DNA of 41,474 nt, from positions 1 through 41,474 of the forward strand of contig JACONJ010000026.1 of assembly GCA_014323785.1 (NCBI GenBank). Reading direction: 5' to 3'. Positions 28,094-36,186 of this stretch are shown here, one piece after another. Numbering within the stretch: position 1 is the first letter of the stretch; every line of letters begins with the position of its first letter. The stretch is from Paracoccaceae bacterium (GTDB lineage: Bacteria; Pseudomonadota; Alphaproteobacteria; Rhodobacterales; Rhodobacteraceae). Below the pieces are notes generated by a model. That model was not told the DNA's origin. It ran no database searches and saw only the letters and a program-made list of their open reading frames with translations. Both the position numbers and the translations under genes were made by a program.

Positions 28094-28108
28094 CCCCCGT
28101 TCAGGGGG
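28094..28108 (+). other. Short inverted repeat upstream of methylase gene
   Basis: CCCCC (28094-28098) and GGGGG (28104-28108) flank GTTCA, 20 bases before the methylase ATG and just before its AAAGGAG ribosome-binding site. It may be an mRNA hairpin controlling translation, a possible operator, or an rpoD end structure. Confidence 0.4.
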
Positions 28109-28127
28109 AAACAAAAGGAGTAAAACC

Positions 28128-29087
28128 ATGCCCAATGGATCTCTCACAACAGCTAAGAAGAGCAAGTATGATGAATTTTATACTCAGCTCTCGGATATCG
28201 AAAAGGAGATGTTCTATTATAAGGATCATTTCCGGGGGAAAACGATTTACTGCAACTGCGACGATCCACGGGTCTCGAACTTCTGGCAACACTTCAGCAT
28301 GAACTTCGAACACTACGGACTGCATTGGTTGGTGTCTTCTTGTTATAAGAGCAATAACGGAGACCTGTTTTCCAAGCATGACACGGAAGACCGTGCAGTC
28401 TGGCTGGATTATGACGGATTCCGGGACGGGGAAACAATGCCTCGAGCGGAAGACATTGAAAGGAATACCATGAGCGGGGACGGAGATTTCCGATCCCAGG
28501 AATCCATTGATCTGCTGGAACAGGCAGATATTGTGGTGACAAATCCTCCTTTCAGTTTATGGAAAGAATACATCGCCCAGTTGATCCAGTATGACAAGAA
28601 ATTCATCATACTGGGTAACATGAATGTCATTGGTTACAGAGATGTTTTTCCTCTGATCCGTGACAATAAGGTGTGGTTAGGCATTTCTGGTATAAAGTCT
28701 CGCAGTTTTAATAAACCTGATGGGACGGTACAATCACTTGGGATTACTTGCTGGTTCACCAATCTTTCGCACAAGAAAAGAAATGATTTCCTTCCCCTAA
28801 TGGCAAGGTATCGGCCAGAGAATTACCCCAGGTACGATAACTATGACGCCATCGAGGTATCCAAGACGAGATCCATACCCTATGATTATGACGGGGTTAT
28901 GGGTGTGCCAATCTCGTTTCTGGATAAATACTGCCCAGAGCAGTTTGAAATTCTGGGAATAACAGAAACCACCGAGATAGGTTATTCTGGGGGTCTGTTT
29001 GATGAAAAAAGCGAAATTAGGGAGCCTATGATAGATGGTCGAAAAATATATGTCCGACTTTTTATACGCAACCGCAACCCTGAATAA
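28128..29087 (+). CDS. Adenine-specific DNA methyltransferase, EcoRI family
   Basis: This 319-residue N6-adenine methyltransferase is of the M.EcoRI type. The N-terminal TAAKKSKYDEFYTQ and IYCNCDDPRVSNFW match the family, the catalytic motif IV is VTNPPF at about residues 136-141, and FIILGNMNV and ITCWFTNL fit its later strands. It should transfer a methyl group from AdoMet to adenine in a specific DNA site and so protect host DNA; the target sequence cannot be told from the protein. The start has a strong AAAGGAG signal. It precedes a DUF262-HNH gene by 11 bases, forming an operon. Codon and base composition are more AT-rich than rpoD and meaB, which suggests horizontal acquisition. Confidence 0.92.
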   Translation: MPNGSLTTAKKSKYDEFYTQLSDIEKEMFYYKDHFRGKTIYCNCDDPRVSNFWQHFSMNFEHYGLHWLVSSCYKSNNGDLFSKHDTEDRAVWLDYDGFRDGETMPRAEDIERNTMSGDGDFRSQESIDLLEQADIVVTNPPFSLWKEYIAQLIQYDKKFIILGNMNVIGYRDVFPLIRDNKVWLGISGIKSRSFNKPDGTVQSLGITCWFTNLSHKKRNDFLPLMARYRPENYPRYDNYDAIEVSKTRSIPYDYDGVMGVPISFLDKYCPEQFEILGITETTEIGYSGGLFDEKSEIREPMIDGRKIYVRLFIRNRNPE

Positions 29088-29098
29088 GGAGTACTCAA

Positions 29099-30214
29099 AT
29101 GAAGACGACCAAGAAACCTGTCACTATCCGTGATCTTGTAGATGGATTTGAAGACAAAAAATATAGAGGAGTGTTTGGATATGGAGGGCAGCTCTCGATC
29201 CGTCCTGAATACCAGCGCGAATTTATCTATGATGACAAGAAACAGGCAGCAGTGATCCGTTCGATCCAGAAAAAACTGCCCCTCAATGTTATGTATTGGA
29301 ATGATGCGGGAAACGAGAACTACGAAATTATAGATGGACAACAACGTACTCTGTCCATCTGCCATTTTGTAGAAGGCAGGTTCAGCATCATTGACGAGGA
29401 CACCAAGAGGAAGTGTTATTTCTACAACCTGCCTGTGGATAAACGGGAGGAACTACTGGACTACGAATTGATGGTTTATGTGTGTAAGGGAACTGCCAGT
29501 GACAGGCTGGAATGGTTTCGCACGATCAACATCGCCAGTGTGCCTCTCAATGCACAGGAACTCCGGAACGCTGTGTACACCGGGCCGTGGCTGTCAGATG
29601 CGAAACGCTACTTTAATAGCTATTCATGGAGTGACATGAGTCTGAGTGGAGAGTTCGTGAAAGGGAGTGCCATCAGGCAGGAAATCCTTGAAAAGGTTCT
29701 TCACTGGATCAGTGACGAGCATATTGATGATTATATGGCCGCGCATCAGCATGATCCGACAGCGACTGATCTCAAGAACTACTTCCGGAATGTGCTCGAG
29801 TGGGTAAATGATTACTTTACTCCCCACGGAAAGAGGGATTATCGGCCTGTTATGGGTACCGTCCCATGGGGACACCTGTATAACAAGCACAAGGATAATA
29901 TGCCTGATCCACAGGAATTGACTGCGCGGATCAGGAAACTCCATATGGACCCGGATGTTACGCGATCTTCTGGTATCTACTCCTATGTTCTGAATGATGA
30001 AGAGAAACACCTGAACATACGAAGTTTCCATGAATCTGATAAACTGGCTGCATACGAGAGGCAGGAAGGAATATGCGCCAAAACGGGTGTCTGGATGAAA
30101 TTCAAGGACATGGAGGCAGATCACATCACCCCATGGTCCGAGGGTGGAAAGACCACATTGGAAAATTGCCAGATGATCAGCCGGGAAGAGAATCGACGAA
30201 AGTCCAATAAGTAA
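29099..30214 (+). CDS. DUF262 and HNH endonuclease domain protein
   Basis: The gene encodes 371 residues. The N-terminal DUF262 (ParB/GmrS-like) domain has IRPEYQREFIY near 40, the DGQQRTLS hallmark at about 79-86 and a WFRTINIASVPL element near 142. The C-terminus carries an HNH nuclease: CAKTG near 325, ADHITPWSEGG (the catalytic DH near 340), then NCQMISREENRRKSNK with the Asn and terminal basic residues. DUF262 domains in GmrSD-type enzymes bind or hydrolyse nucleotide and link DNA recognition to cleavage. It follows the EcoRI-type methyltransferase with an AAGGAG signal overlapping that gene's stop, so the two are probably a restriction-modification pair, with this protein cutting unmethylated DNA. 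A modified-DNA-dependent (type IV) activity remains possible. Confidence 0.9.
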   Translation: MKTTKKPVTIRDLVDGFEDKKYRGVFGYGGQLSIRPEYQREFIYDDKKQAAVIRSIQKKLPLNVMYWNDAGNENYEIIDGQQRTLSICHFVEGRFSIIDEDTKRKCYFYNLPVDKREELLDYELMVYVCKGTASDRLEWFRTINIASVPLNAQELRNAVYTGPWLSDAKRYFNSYSWSDMSLSGEFVKGSAIRQEILEKVLHWISDEHIDDYMAAHQHDPTATDLKNYFRNVLEWVNDYFTPHGKRDYRPVMGTVPWGHLYNKHKDNMPDPQELTARIRKLHMDPDVTRSSGIYSYVLNDEEKHLNIRSFHESDKLAAYERQEGICAKTGVWMKFKDMEADHITPWSEGGKTTLENCQMISREENRRKSNK

Positions 30215-30410
30215 AAACCGAACCCCTGAAAATTCCTTCCAAAAGGCATATAAATCTCCCGGCACCCTCACCCCAATCCCCACTCACGGGGCAAAATAGG
30301 GGTTCAACTGGGGGGGACACCATATTCCAAATCCATCTGTAATCGGAAGAATCGGCAATTGCATTGGAACCCTCCGTGAATCGGGTCTGCTTGCACGAAT
30401 TCACCCTCCC

Positions 30411-31460
30411 TTAGCCCTTCAGCCAGGCCAGCATCTCTGCGGCGGCGGCATCCGGGCTGATCTTTTCGGCGGCCACCGCCGCACCGTGCGCGGCCATCGT
30501 GCGTTTGACCCTGGCATCGTCCTTCAGCCGCGCCAGCAGGCCCGCGCGAACCTCTTCCTCAAACCAGTGGATGGCCTGCCCGGCCCGGCGCACGTTCCAA
30601 TGGCCTTTTGCCTTGCGCCACGCGGCCAGGGCCTGCATCTCGGCCCAGGCCTGGTCCAGCCCGTGCAATTCCAGGGCCGAGATCGGCAGTGCCTTGGGAA
30701 ACCCCTTGGGGTCTTGGGGGCGTTTGCGCAAAAGGCGCAAGGCACCGGCGTAATCGGCCAGGGTCCGGGTGGCGGCCGGTTTCAGATCTCCGTCGGCCTT
30801 ATTGACCAGGATCAGATCGGCACTCTCCATGATCCCGCGTTTGACGCCTTGCAATTCATCGCCCCCCGCAGGGGCCAAAAGCAGCACGAACAGGTCGCAC
30901 ATCCCGGCCACCATGGTCTCGGACTGCCCGACGCCGACGGTTTCAATCAGCACCACATCGAACCCCGCCGCCTCGCAAAGGGCCACTGCCTCACGCGTTC
31001 GGCGGGAAACACCGCCCGGATGACGCATGGAGGGAGAGGGGCGGATGAAGGCACTGGCCACCCGGCTCAGCCGGTCCATTCGCGTTTTGTCCCCCAGGAT
31101 CGAACCGCCGGACCGGGCAGAGGACGGATCGACCGCAAGGACCGCGATGCGCACGCCAGCCTTAACCAGCATCATGCCGAAGGCTTCAACAAAGGTGGAT
31201 TTGCCCACGCCGGGGGGGCCTGACAGCCCGATCCGCAGGGCCTGCCGTTTATGCTTGCGCAGTACCTCGAGCAGCGCGGTGGCGGCGGCGCGATGATCGG
31301 CCCGCGTGCTTTCAACCAGCGTCACGGCGCGCGACAGGGCCCGGCGCTCACCCTTTAAAATCCGCCCCGCCAGTTGCTCAGCCTCTGCTGTCATCAATCG
31401 CTTGCCTGTCCGCGTTCTGCCGCTGCGCGTCGGTTCCGCTTCTTGCCCCGTTCCGCTCAT
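30411..31460 (-). CDS. meaB: MeaB/ArgK-type GTPase chaperone of methylmalonyl-CoA mutase
   Basis: MeaB is a G3E-family GTPase that loads and protects cobalamin on methylmalonyl-CoA mutase or a related mutase. The 349 residues include Walker [10 protein letters not shown] near residue 81, [15 protein letters not shown], the switch region [10 protein letters not shown] and the G4-like NKAD. The start at 31460 is preceded by AAGG, whereas an internal ATG at 31394 gives a protein without the Arg-rich N-terminal extension and is also possible. No mutase gene lies nearby in this window. It converges with the DUF262-HNH gene across 196 bases. Confidence 0.92.
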   Translation of the reverse strand: MSGTGQEAEPTRSGRTRTGKRLMTAEAEQLAGRILKGERRALSRAVTLVESTRADHRAAATALLEVLRKHKRQALRIGLSGPPGVGKSTFVEAFGMMLVKAGVRIAVLAVDPSSARSGGSILGDKTRMDRLSRVASAFIRPSPSMRHPGGVSRRTREAVALCEAAGFDVVLIETVGVGQSETMVAGMCDLFVLLLAPAGGDELQGVKRGIMESADLILVNKADGDLKPAATRTLADYAGALRLLRKRPQDPKGFPKALPISALELHGLDQAWAEMQALAAWRKAKGHWNVRRAGQAIHWFEEEVRAGLLARLKDDARVKRTMAAHGAAVAAEKISPDAAAAEMLAWLKG

Positions 31461-31774
31461 CCTTGTCCAGAGCGGGCAAGCATGTGCCTGGGAGGATTGC
31501 CCTTCATCCCGTCAGTCCGTCAGGGGGGGGGCGTCAGAGATCGGGGGCCGTGCGCAAGGCCCGGCTGACATCCCGGCCAAACCTGCTTGACATGCACTGC
31601 CCCGTGCGCGTAGGCATTCCGCAACACGTTCAGAGGACTCAACGTTCCGGTCCTGGCACCTCAAAAGGATCGCCCCCCGTCAGCGAGGTTTCGTCCACGG
31701 GGGCTGTCAGGGTTTTATACATTGTCCCTTGCCTCAGGGGGGGCAAACAAGACTGAAGGAAAGGGCTTACGCCC
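31461..31774. other. 314-bp divergent intergenic region between meaB and ffh
   Basis: This region should contain promoters for both meaB (minus) and ffh (plus). It has a nine-G run at 31523-31531 and a seven-G run at 31737-31743. TTTATAC just after 31712 could be a -10-like element for ffh, but no clear -35 is seen. No gene or RNA is recognised. Confidence 0.4.
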
Positions 31775-33274
31775 ATGTTTGAAAATCTTTCCGAGCGCCT
31801 CTCTGGTGTGTTTGACCGCCTCACCCGGCAAGGTGCGCTGAGCGAGGCTGACGTGCGCACCGCCATGCGCGAGGTGCGTGTCGCGCTGCTGGAGGCCGAT
31901 GTGTCGCTGCCCGTGGTGCGCGGCTTCATCAAGGCGGTAGAGAAAAAAGCAACCGGCACGGCAGTGACAAAATCGGTCACACCCGGCCAGCAGGTCATCA
32001 AGATCGTCCATGATGAGCTGATCGCCACCCTGCGGGGAGAGGATGACCCCGGTGCGCTGAAAATCGATAATCCGCCCGCGCCGATCCTGATGGTTGGCCT
32101 GCAGGGGTCGGGCAAAACGACGACCACCGCAAAACTTGCCAAACGGCTAAGTGAGCGGGAGGGTAAGAAGGTGCTGATGGCCTCGCTTGATACCAACCGC
32201 CCGGCGGCGATGGCGCAATTGGCAATCCTTGGCACCCGGATTGGCGTTGATACCCTGCCGATCATAGAGGGTGAAGACCCGGTGGCGATTGCCAAACGCG
32301 CCAGAACCCAGGCCAGCCTTGGCGGTTACGATGTCTATATGCTGGACACTGCAGGCCGTCTGCATACCGATCAGGAGCTGATCGCCCAGGTCATCGCCGT
32401 CCGCAATGTCGCCACCCCGCGAGAGACGCTGCTGGTGGTCGATGGCCTTACTGGCCAGGACGCGGTGAATGTCGCGCAGGAATTCGACGACAAGATCGGC
32501 GTTTCCGGCGTGATCCTGACCCGGATGGATGGCGATGGCCGCGGCGGGGCCGCGCTGTCCATGCGGGCGATCACCGGCAAACCGATCCGCTTCGTCGGCC
32601 TGGGCGAAAAGCTGGATGCGATTGAACCCTTTGAGGCCGAACGCATCGCGGGCCGTATCCTGGGGATGGGCGACATCGTGGCCCTGGTCGAGAAGGCACA
32701 GGAAACGCTGGAGGCCGAACAGGCCGAGCGGATGATGAAACGCCTTCAAAAAGGTCAGTTCAACATGAACGACCTGCGGGGCCAGCTCGATCAGATGATG
32801 AAGATGGGCGGCATGGATGGCATGATGTCGATGATGCCGGGCATGGCGAAAATGTCCAGACAGCTGGATGAGGCTGGAATGGATGACGCCGCGATTCGCC
32901 GCCAGATCGCGCTGATCAATTCCATGACCAGGCGCGAACGTGCGAACCCCGCGCTGTTGCAGGCCAGCCGCAAGAAACGCATCGCCGCTGGTGCCGGACA
33001 GCAGGTGAGTGATCTTAACAAATTGCTGAAGGTACACCGGCAATTGTCCGACGCGATGAAGAAAATGGGCAAGATGGGGATGCTAAAGGATGGCCTTGGC
33101 GCGTTGATGGGGCGCGGCACACCGCAGGCGCACAGGGATATGGCCCCGGGCGGCCTGGATCCCAAAGCGATGGAAGCTGCCGTGCGGCAGCTGGGCCAAC
33201 CCCGCGGCGTACCAGGCCTGGGCGGTCCGGGTGGCCTGCCCCGTGGGTTCAGCGGATTTGGGAAGAGGACATGA
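31775..33274 (+). CDS. ffh: Signal recognition particle protein Ffh
   Basis: Ffh binds 4.5S RNA and nascent signal sequences and delivers ribosomes to FtsY at the inner membrane. The 499 residues comprise an N-domain to about 95, the G-domain with GLQGSGKTTTTAKLAK near 107, DTAGRLHTDQEL near 189 and TRMDGDGRGGA near 247, and a Met-rich M-domain from about 320 (MGGMDGMMSMMPGMAKM). The ATG 31775 follows GAAGGAAAGG. The stop overlaps the next start by 4 bases, so the downstream small genes are coupled to it. Confidence 0.97.
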   Translation: MFENLSERLSGVFDRLTRQGALSEADVRTAMREVRVALLEADVSLPVVRGFIKAVEKKATGTAVTKSVTPGQQVIKIVHDELIATLRGEDDPGALKIDNPPAPILMVGLQGSGKTTTTAKLAKRLSEREGKKVLMASLDTNRPAAMAQLAILGTRIGVDTLPIIEGEDPVAIAKRARTQASLGGYDVYMLDTAGRLHTDQELIAQVIAVRNVATPRETLLVVDGLTGQDAVNVAQEFDDKIGVSGVILTRMDGDGRGGAALSMRAITGKPIRFVGLGEKLDAIEPFEAERIAGRILGMGDIVALVEKAQETLEAEQAERMMKRLQKGQFNMNDLRGQLDQMMKMGGMDGMMSMMPGMAKMSRQLDEAGMDDAAIRRQIALINSMTRRERANPALLQASRKKRIAAGAGQQVSDLNKLLKVHRQLSDAMKKMGKMGMLKDGLGALMGRGTPQAHRDMAPGGLDPKAMEAAVRQLGQPRGVPGLGGPGGLPRGFSGFGKRT

Positions 33275-33471
33275 TCACCTGCACCCTGACATATAAGGTC
33301 GATCCGGATCAGGTGCCGGCCTTTGAGGTCTACCGCACCCAAATGGCCACGGATAACGAATGTCGGTGCGCCCATGCCCATGCAAAGGCCACCGGCTGCA
33401 TCCGCCGTTATGACCGCTGCTTCACCCGCCCCGTCCCTGATGGTGCCAGTCCGAAGGTGCCCGCCCTGTGA
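33271..33471 (+). pseudogene. NIPSNAP-like protein, internally deleted
   Basis: This 66-residue ORF begins at an ATGA overlap with ffh. Residues 1-21 (MITCTLTYKVDPDQVPAFEV) match the start of a small NIPSNAP-like protein of Roseobacter-type genomes, and residues 22-55 (VYRTQMATDNEC, GCIRRYDRCFTRPV) match its end. The middle of about 45 residues appears missing. The joint lies at similar FExY/AYExY-like motifs, which could have mediated the deletion. It is probably non-functional. The family match is from memory and not searched. Confidence 0.5.
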
Positions 33472-33992
33472 CCGCCACCACTGTCCTTATTCCCACGCTC
33501 ACCACCCGGCGGTTGACCCTCCGCGCCCCGCGGCTTGAAGATTTTGAGGGCTATGCATCGATGGTCATGTCCGAACGGGCGAAATACATGGAGACCGGGC
33601 TGACCCGCCAGGACGCCTGGGGCTGGTTTATGTCCGACACCGGGCATTGGACGCTTTATGGCTTTGGCGGGCTGATGATCGATGTAACCGGGACAAACCG
33701 CACAGTGGGCCTCGTTTGCCTGTCCAAAGGCTTTCGCTTTCCCGAGGTGGAACTCGGCTGGTTCCTTTACGACGGCGAGGAAGGCAAAGGCTACGCGAGT
33801 GAGGCCACCAGGGAGCTCAGAGACTGGAGCAAGCCGAAGGTCGGAAGCCTGGTCAGCTACATTGCCCCCGCCAATTCCCGTTCCATCGCCCTGGCCCGGC
33901 GGCTTGGCGCACGCCATGATCCGTCCGCACCACACCCCCTGGGCGAAACGGATGAGAATTGCCGTGTCTACCGCCACTGGGGGGCTGCATGA
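33468..33992 (+). CDS. GNAT family N-acetyltransferase
   Basis: This 174-residue acetyl-CoA-dependent acetyltransferase is of unknown acceptor, perhaps RimJ-like. The start strand pair TTRRLTLRAPRLEDFEGYA is typical, the acetyl-CoA loop is DGEEGKGYASEA near residue 107, and APANSRSIALARRLGA near 137 is the usual C-terminal helix. It starts with GTG 33468 overlapping the previous stop. It is part of a run of GNAT genes in the ffh operon. Loss or gain of a copy would explain the tandem arrangement. Confidence 0.85.
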   Translation: MTATTVLIPTLTTRRLTLRAPRLEDFEGYASMVMSERAKYMETGLTRQDAWGWFMSDTGHWTLYGFGGLMIDVTGTNRTVGLVCLSKGFRFPEVELGWFLYDGEEGKGYASEATRELRDWSKPKVGSLVSYIAPANSRSIALARRLGARHDPSAPHPLGETDENCRVYRHWGAA

Positions 33993-34573
33993 TCCGCCGC
34001 TGCAGCCTGCCGCCCACAGGCGCGGCCGCCACCGCCGCCACGCTGCATCGTGCCTCGGTCCCGATGCTGGAGACCGTGCGCCTGCGCCTGCGGGCACCCA
34101 ATCTGCAAGACCTGCCGCAGTGGACCGAGATTTTCACTGGCCCGGCCTCTCACGGCTTCGGTGGACCCTTCACGCCCGAGGACGCCTGGGCCGGGTTCAG
34201 TTCCTACACTGCCTGCTGGATGCTACATGGCCATGGACTTTGGACGGTGGAACGCCGGGAAGATGGCGAGGGTCTGGGCTTCGTGCATCTGGGCCTTGAA
34301 TGGTGCGACGATGAACCCGAGCTTGGCTGGCTGTTCCTGCCGCGGCATCAGGGGCAAGGCTATGCCGCCGAGGCTGCCGCTGCAGCGCGGGCCTGGGGCC
34401 TTGAGCTGCTGCCGGGCTTTGTCAGCTACGTTGAGCCGGGCAATGCCCCCTCAAACCGCCTGGCCCGTCGCCTTGGCGCGACCCGCGATGCCGCCGCCGA
34501 GGCTGCGATCCTTGCCAGTGAGGGGGGCCGGGCCCATGTCTGGCGGCACACCCGGAACAAAGGTGCGGCATGA
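33989..34573 (+). CDS. GNAT family N-acetyltransferase (second copy)
   Basis: This 194-residue relative of the preceding gene has VRLRLRAPNLQDLPQWTEIF at the start of the fold, the acetyl-CoA loop RHQGQGYAAEAAA near residue 130, and VEPGNAPSNRLARRLGA near 155. The ATG 33989 overlaps the preceding stop by 4 bases. The N-terminal 25 residues (MIRRCSLPPTGAAATAAT) look like a poorly conserved extension. The substrate is unknown. It stops at 34571-34573, overlapping the next frame. Confidence 0.84.
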   Translation: MIRRCSLPPTGAAATAATLHRASVPMLETVRLRLRAPNLQDLPQWTEIFTGPASHGFGGPFTPEDAWAGFSSYTACWMLHGHGLWTVERREDGEGLGFVHLGLEWCDDEPELGWLFLPRHQGQGYAAEAAAAARAWGLELLPGFVSYVEPGNAPSNRLARRLGATRDAAAEAAILASEGGRAHVWRHTRNKGAA

Positions 34574-34827
34574 CCTTTTACGCCCCCAATGCGCAACAGG
34601 TGTCTTTTGCCGCGCTCCGGTTTCCGGGCACCGGGCGATGCGTCATGTACAGTGACGGGCCTGGGGGTCATACGGATGATCAACGGCCGGGCCGGAACTC
34701 CGCCGTCAGCTCTGTCGCCCCGACAAACACCCGTTCCATCGTGCTGGCCGAACGGTTTGACCCGAAAGCCGACCGCCCCGGTCCCGATGTTCTGGTCCAT
34801 CGCCACCTTTCGCCAGAGGATATCTGA
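34570..34827 (+). pseudogene. GNAT acetyltransferase remnant (third copy)
   Basis: The frame encodes 85 residues. Its C-terminal half (SSVAPTNTRSIVLAERFDP, then VLVHRHLSPEDI) matches the end of GNAT proteins such as the two upstream. The N-terminal 40 residues have no acetyl-CoA loop, so the catalytic domain is missing and the product is unlikely to be active. It overlaps its neighbours by the usual ATGA/TGATG junctions, suggesting an originally intact third GNAT gene that lost its middle. Confidence 0.55.
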
Positions 34828-35123
34828 TGACAGATGCCGCCACCCAGGCCGCCGTGCTGCTCAAGGAGCACCGCGACAGCATTGACCGGTTGGACGCGAT
34901 CCTCGTCTACACGCTCGGCGAACGCTTCAAACACACGCAAGCCGTTGGCAGACTGAAAGCCGATCACAACCTTCCCCCGTCTGATCCCGTGCGCGAAGCC
35001 GCGCAGATTGAACGGCTTGAAGACCTGGCGCGCCGCGCCAATCTGAATCCGGAATTCGCGAAGAATTTCCTGAATTTCATCATTGCTGAGGTTATTCAGC
35101 ACCACATGAAACACCAAGACTAA
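34827..35123 (+). CDS. Chorismate mutase, AroQ type
   Basis: The enzyme converts chorismate to prephenate in phenylalanine and tyrosine synthesis. The 98 residues are all-helical, with LLKEHRDSIDRLDAILVYTL, ERFKHTQAVGRLKADHNLP and EFAKNFLNFIIAEVIQHH, matching the AroQ fold and active-site Arg/Lys positions. ATG 34827 overlaps the previous TGA. Its place in the translation operon is the usual one in Rhodobacterales. Alternative pericyclic activities (isochorismate) are less likely. Confidence 0.88.
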   Translation: MTDAATQAAVLLKEHRDSIDRLDAILVYTLGERFKHTQAVGRLKADHNLPPSDPVREAAQIERLEDLARRANLNPEFAKNFLNFIIAEVIQHHMKHQD

Positions 35124-35164
35124 CAGGCAACGGCCTGTGAATGCCATCAAAGGAGGAACATTCC

Positions 35165-35569
35165 ATGGCAATGAAAATCCGGCTTGCCCGTGGCGGCTCG
35201 AAAAAACGACCCTTCTACCGCATCGTGGCCGCTGACAGCCGCATGCCGCGTGACGGACGCTATATTGAGAAGCTCGGCACCTATAACCCGCTTTTGCCGA
35301 AGGACAGTGAAGAGCGCGTGAAAATGGATACAGCGCGCGTGCAGCACTGGCTGACCCAGGGTGCGCAGCCGACCGACCGCGTCAGCCGCTTCCTGGAGGC
35401 CGCGAGCGTTCTTGGGAAGAAAGAGCGCAACAACCCGAACAAGGCCACCCCAGGCAAGAAGGCCCAGGAACGCGCCAGGGAGAAGGCCGCAAAAGCCGCC
35501 GAGGCCGCCCAGGCCGAAACTGCACCAGCGGCGGAAGAGGCCCCCGCAGAGGAAGAGAGGGCTGTGTGA
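35165..35569 (+). CDS. rpsP: Ribosomal protein bS16
   Basis: This component of the small ribosomal subunit has 134 residues, starting [20 protein letters not shown]. The frame is open to 35141, but ATG 35165 has AAAGGAGGAAC upstream. After the conserved core of about 80 residues there is a long Ala/Lys/Glu-rich tail ([17 protein letters not shown]), a common extension in alphaproteobacteria. It begins the rpsP-rimM-trmD unit. Confidence 0.97.
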   Translation: MAMKIRLARGGSKKRPFYRIVAADSRMPRDGRYIEKLGTYNPLLPKDSEERVKMDTARVQHWLTQGAQPTDRVSRFLEAASVLGKKERNNPNKATPGKKAQERAREKAAKAAEAAQAETAPAAEEAPAEEERAV

Positions 35570-35652
35570 CCAGAGCCTGAGGCGATACCACGCAGCCCCG
35601 CAATGCCGCTGTTCCTGTCAGGCTGGTGTGCAAACGGCCCAAGGGTTCCGAC

Positions 35653-36186
35653 ATGACCGTGCGCGTCTGTGTGGGCGCGATCATCGGGGCCTTTGGAGTC
35701 CGGGGGGAGGTACGCGTCAAAAGTTTCACTGCCGTGCCTACCTCGATTGGTGATTACGGCCCCCTGTCGACCGAGGATGGCAGCCGGCACTTTACCCTGA
35801 CGATCACGCGGCCAGTGAAGAACGGCTTTGCCGTACGGCTCTCGGGTGTGGCGACCAGGGAACAGGCCGCTGGCTTGCGCGGCACCCGGCTTTATGCCCC
35901 GCGAGAGGCGTTGCCAGGGCTGCCGAATGATGAGTTTTATTACGCTGATCTGATCGGCCTGGCGGTTGTTGATACCGGCGGGCAGGATCGGGGGCAGGTG
36001 CATGCCGTGCATAATCACGGTGCCTCTGACCTGTTAGAGGTTCGCGCCAACAGGCAGCGCAGCGCGGTTCTGGTGCCGTTTACGCAAGAGATCGTGCCGA
36101 TGGTTGATCTGGCCGCGGGCCGAATCATCATAGACCCGCCGGATGGGCTGTTCGACGATGCCACAGACGCAGGGCAGGGGGCATGA
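35653..36186 (+). CDS. rimM: Ribosome maturation factor RimM
   Basis: RimM assists assembly of the 30S subunit head and binds S19. The 177 residues have the RimM N-terminal beta-barrel (VGAIIGAFGVRGEVRVKSF) and a PRC-barrel end with GSADLLEV-like GASDLLEVRAN and LVPFTQEIVPMVDL. The ATG at 35653 is chosen over the upstream 35626 because the conserved RVCVGAI start follows it. Its end overlaps trmD by 4 bases. Confidence 0.95.
   Translation: MTVRVCVGAIIGAFGVRGEVRVKSFTAVPTSIGDYGPLSTEDGSRHFTLTITRPVKNGFAVRLSGVATREQAAGLRGTRLYAPREALPGLPNDEFYYADLIGLAVVDTGGQDRGQVHAVHNHGASDLLEVRANRQRSAVLVPFTQEIVPMVDLAAGRIIIDPPDGLFDDATDAGQGA

Noticed and set aside
30285-30325. GGGGTTCAACT followed by GGGGGGGACACCA, resembling a tmRNA or tRNA 3' end (possible att site)
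   Set aside because: The arm that should pair with GGGG is G-rich instead of C-rich, so no T-stem forms, and no integrase is nearby.
31523-31531. Nine-G run between meaB and ffh
   Set aside because: It is not inside a coding frame and has no visible promoter spacing role, so no phase-variation claim is made for it.
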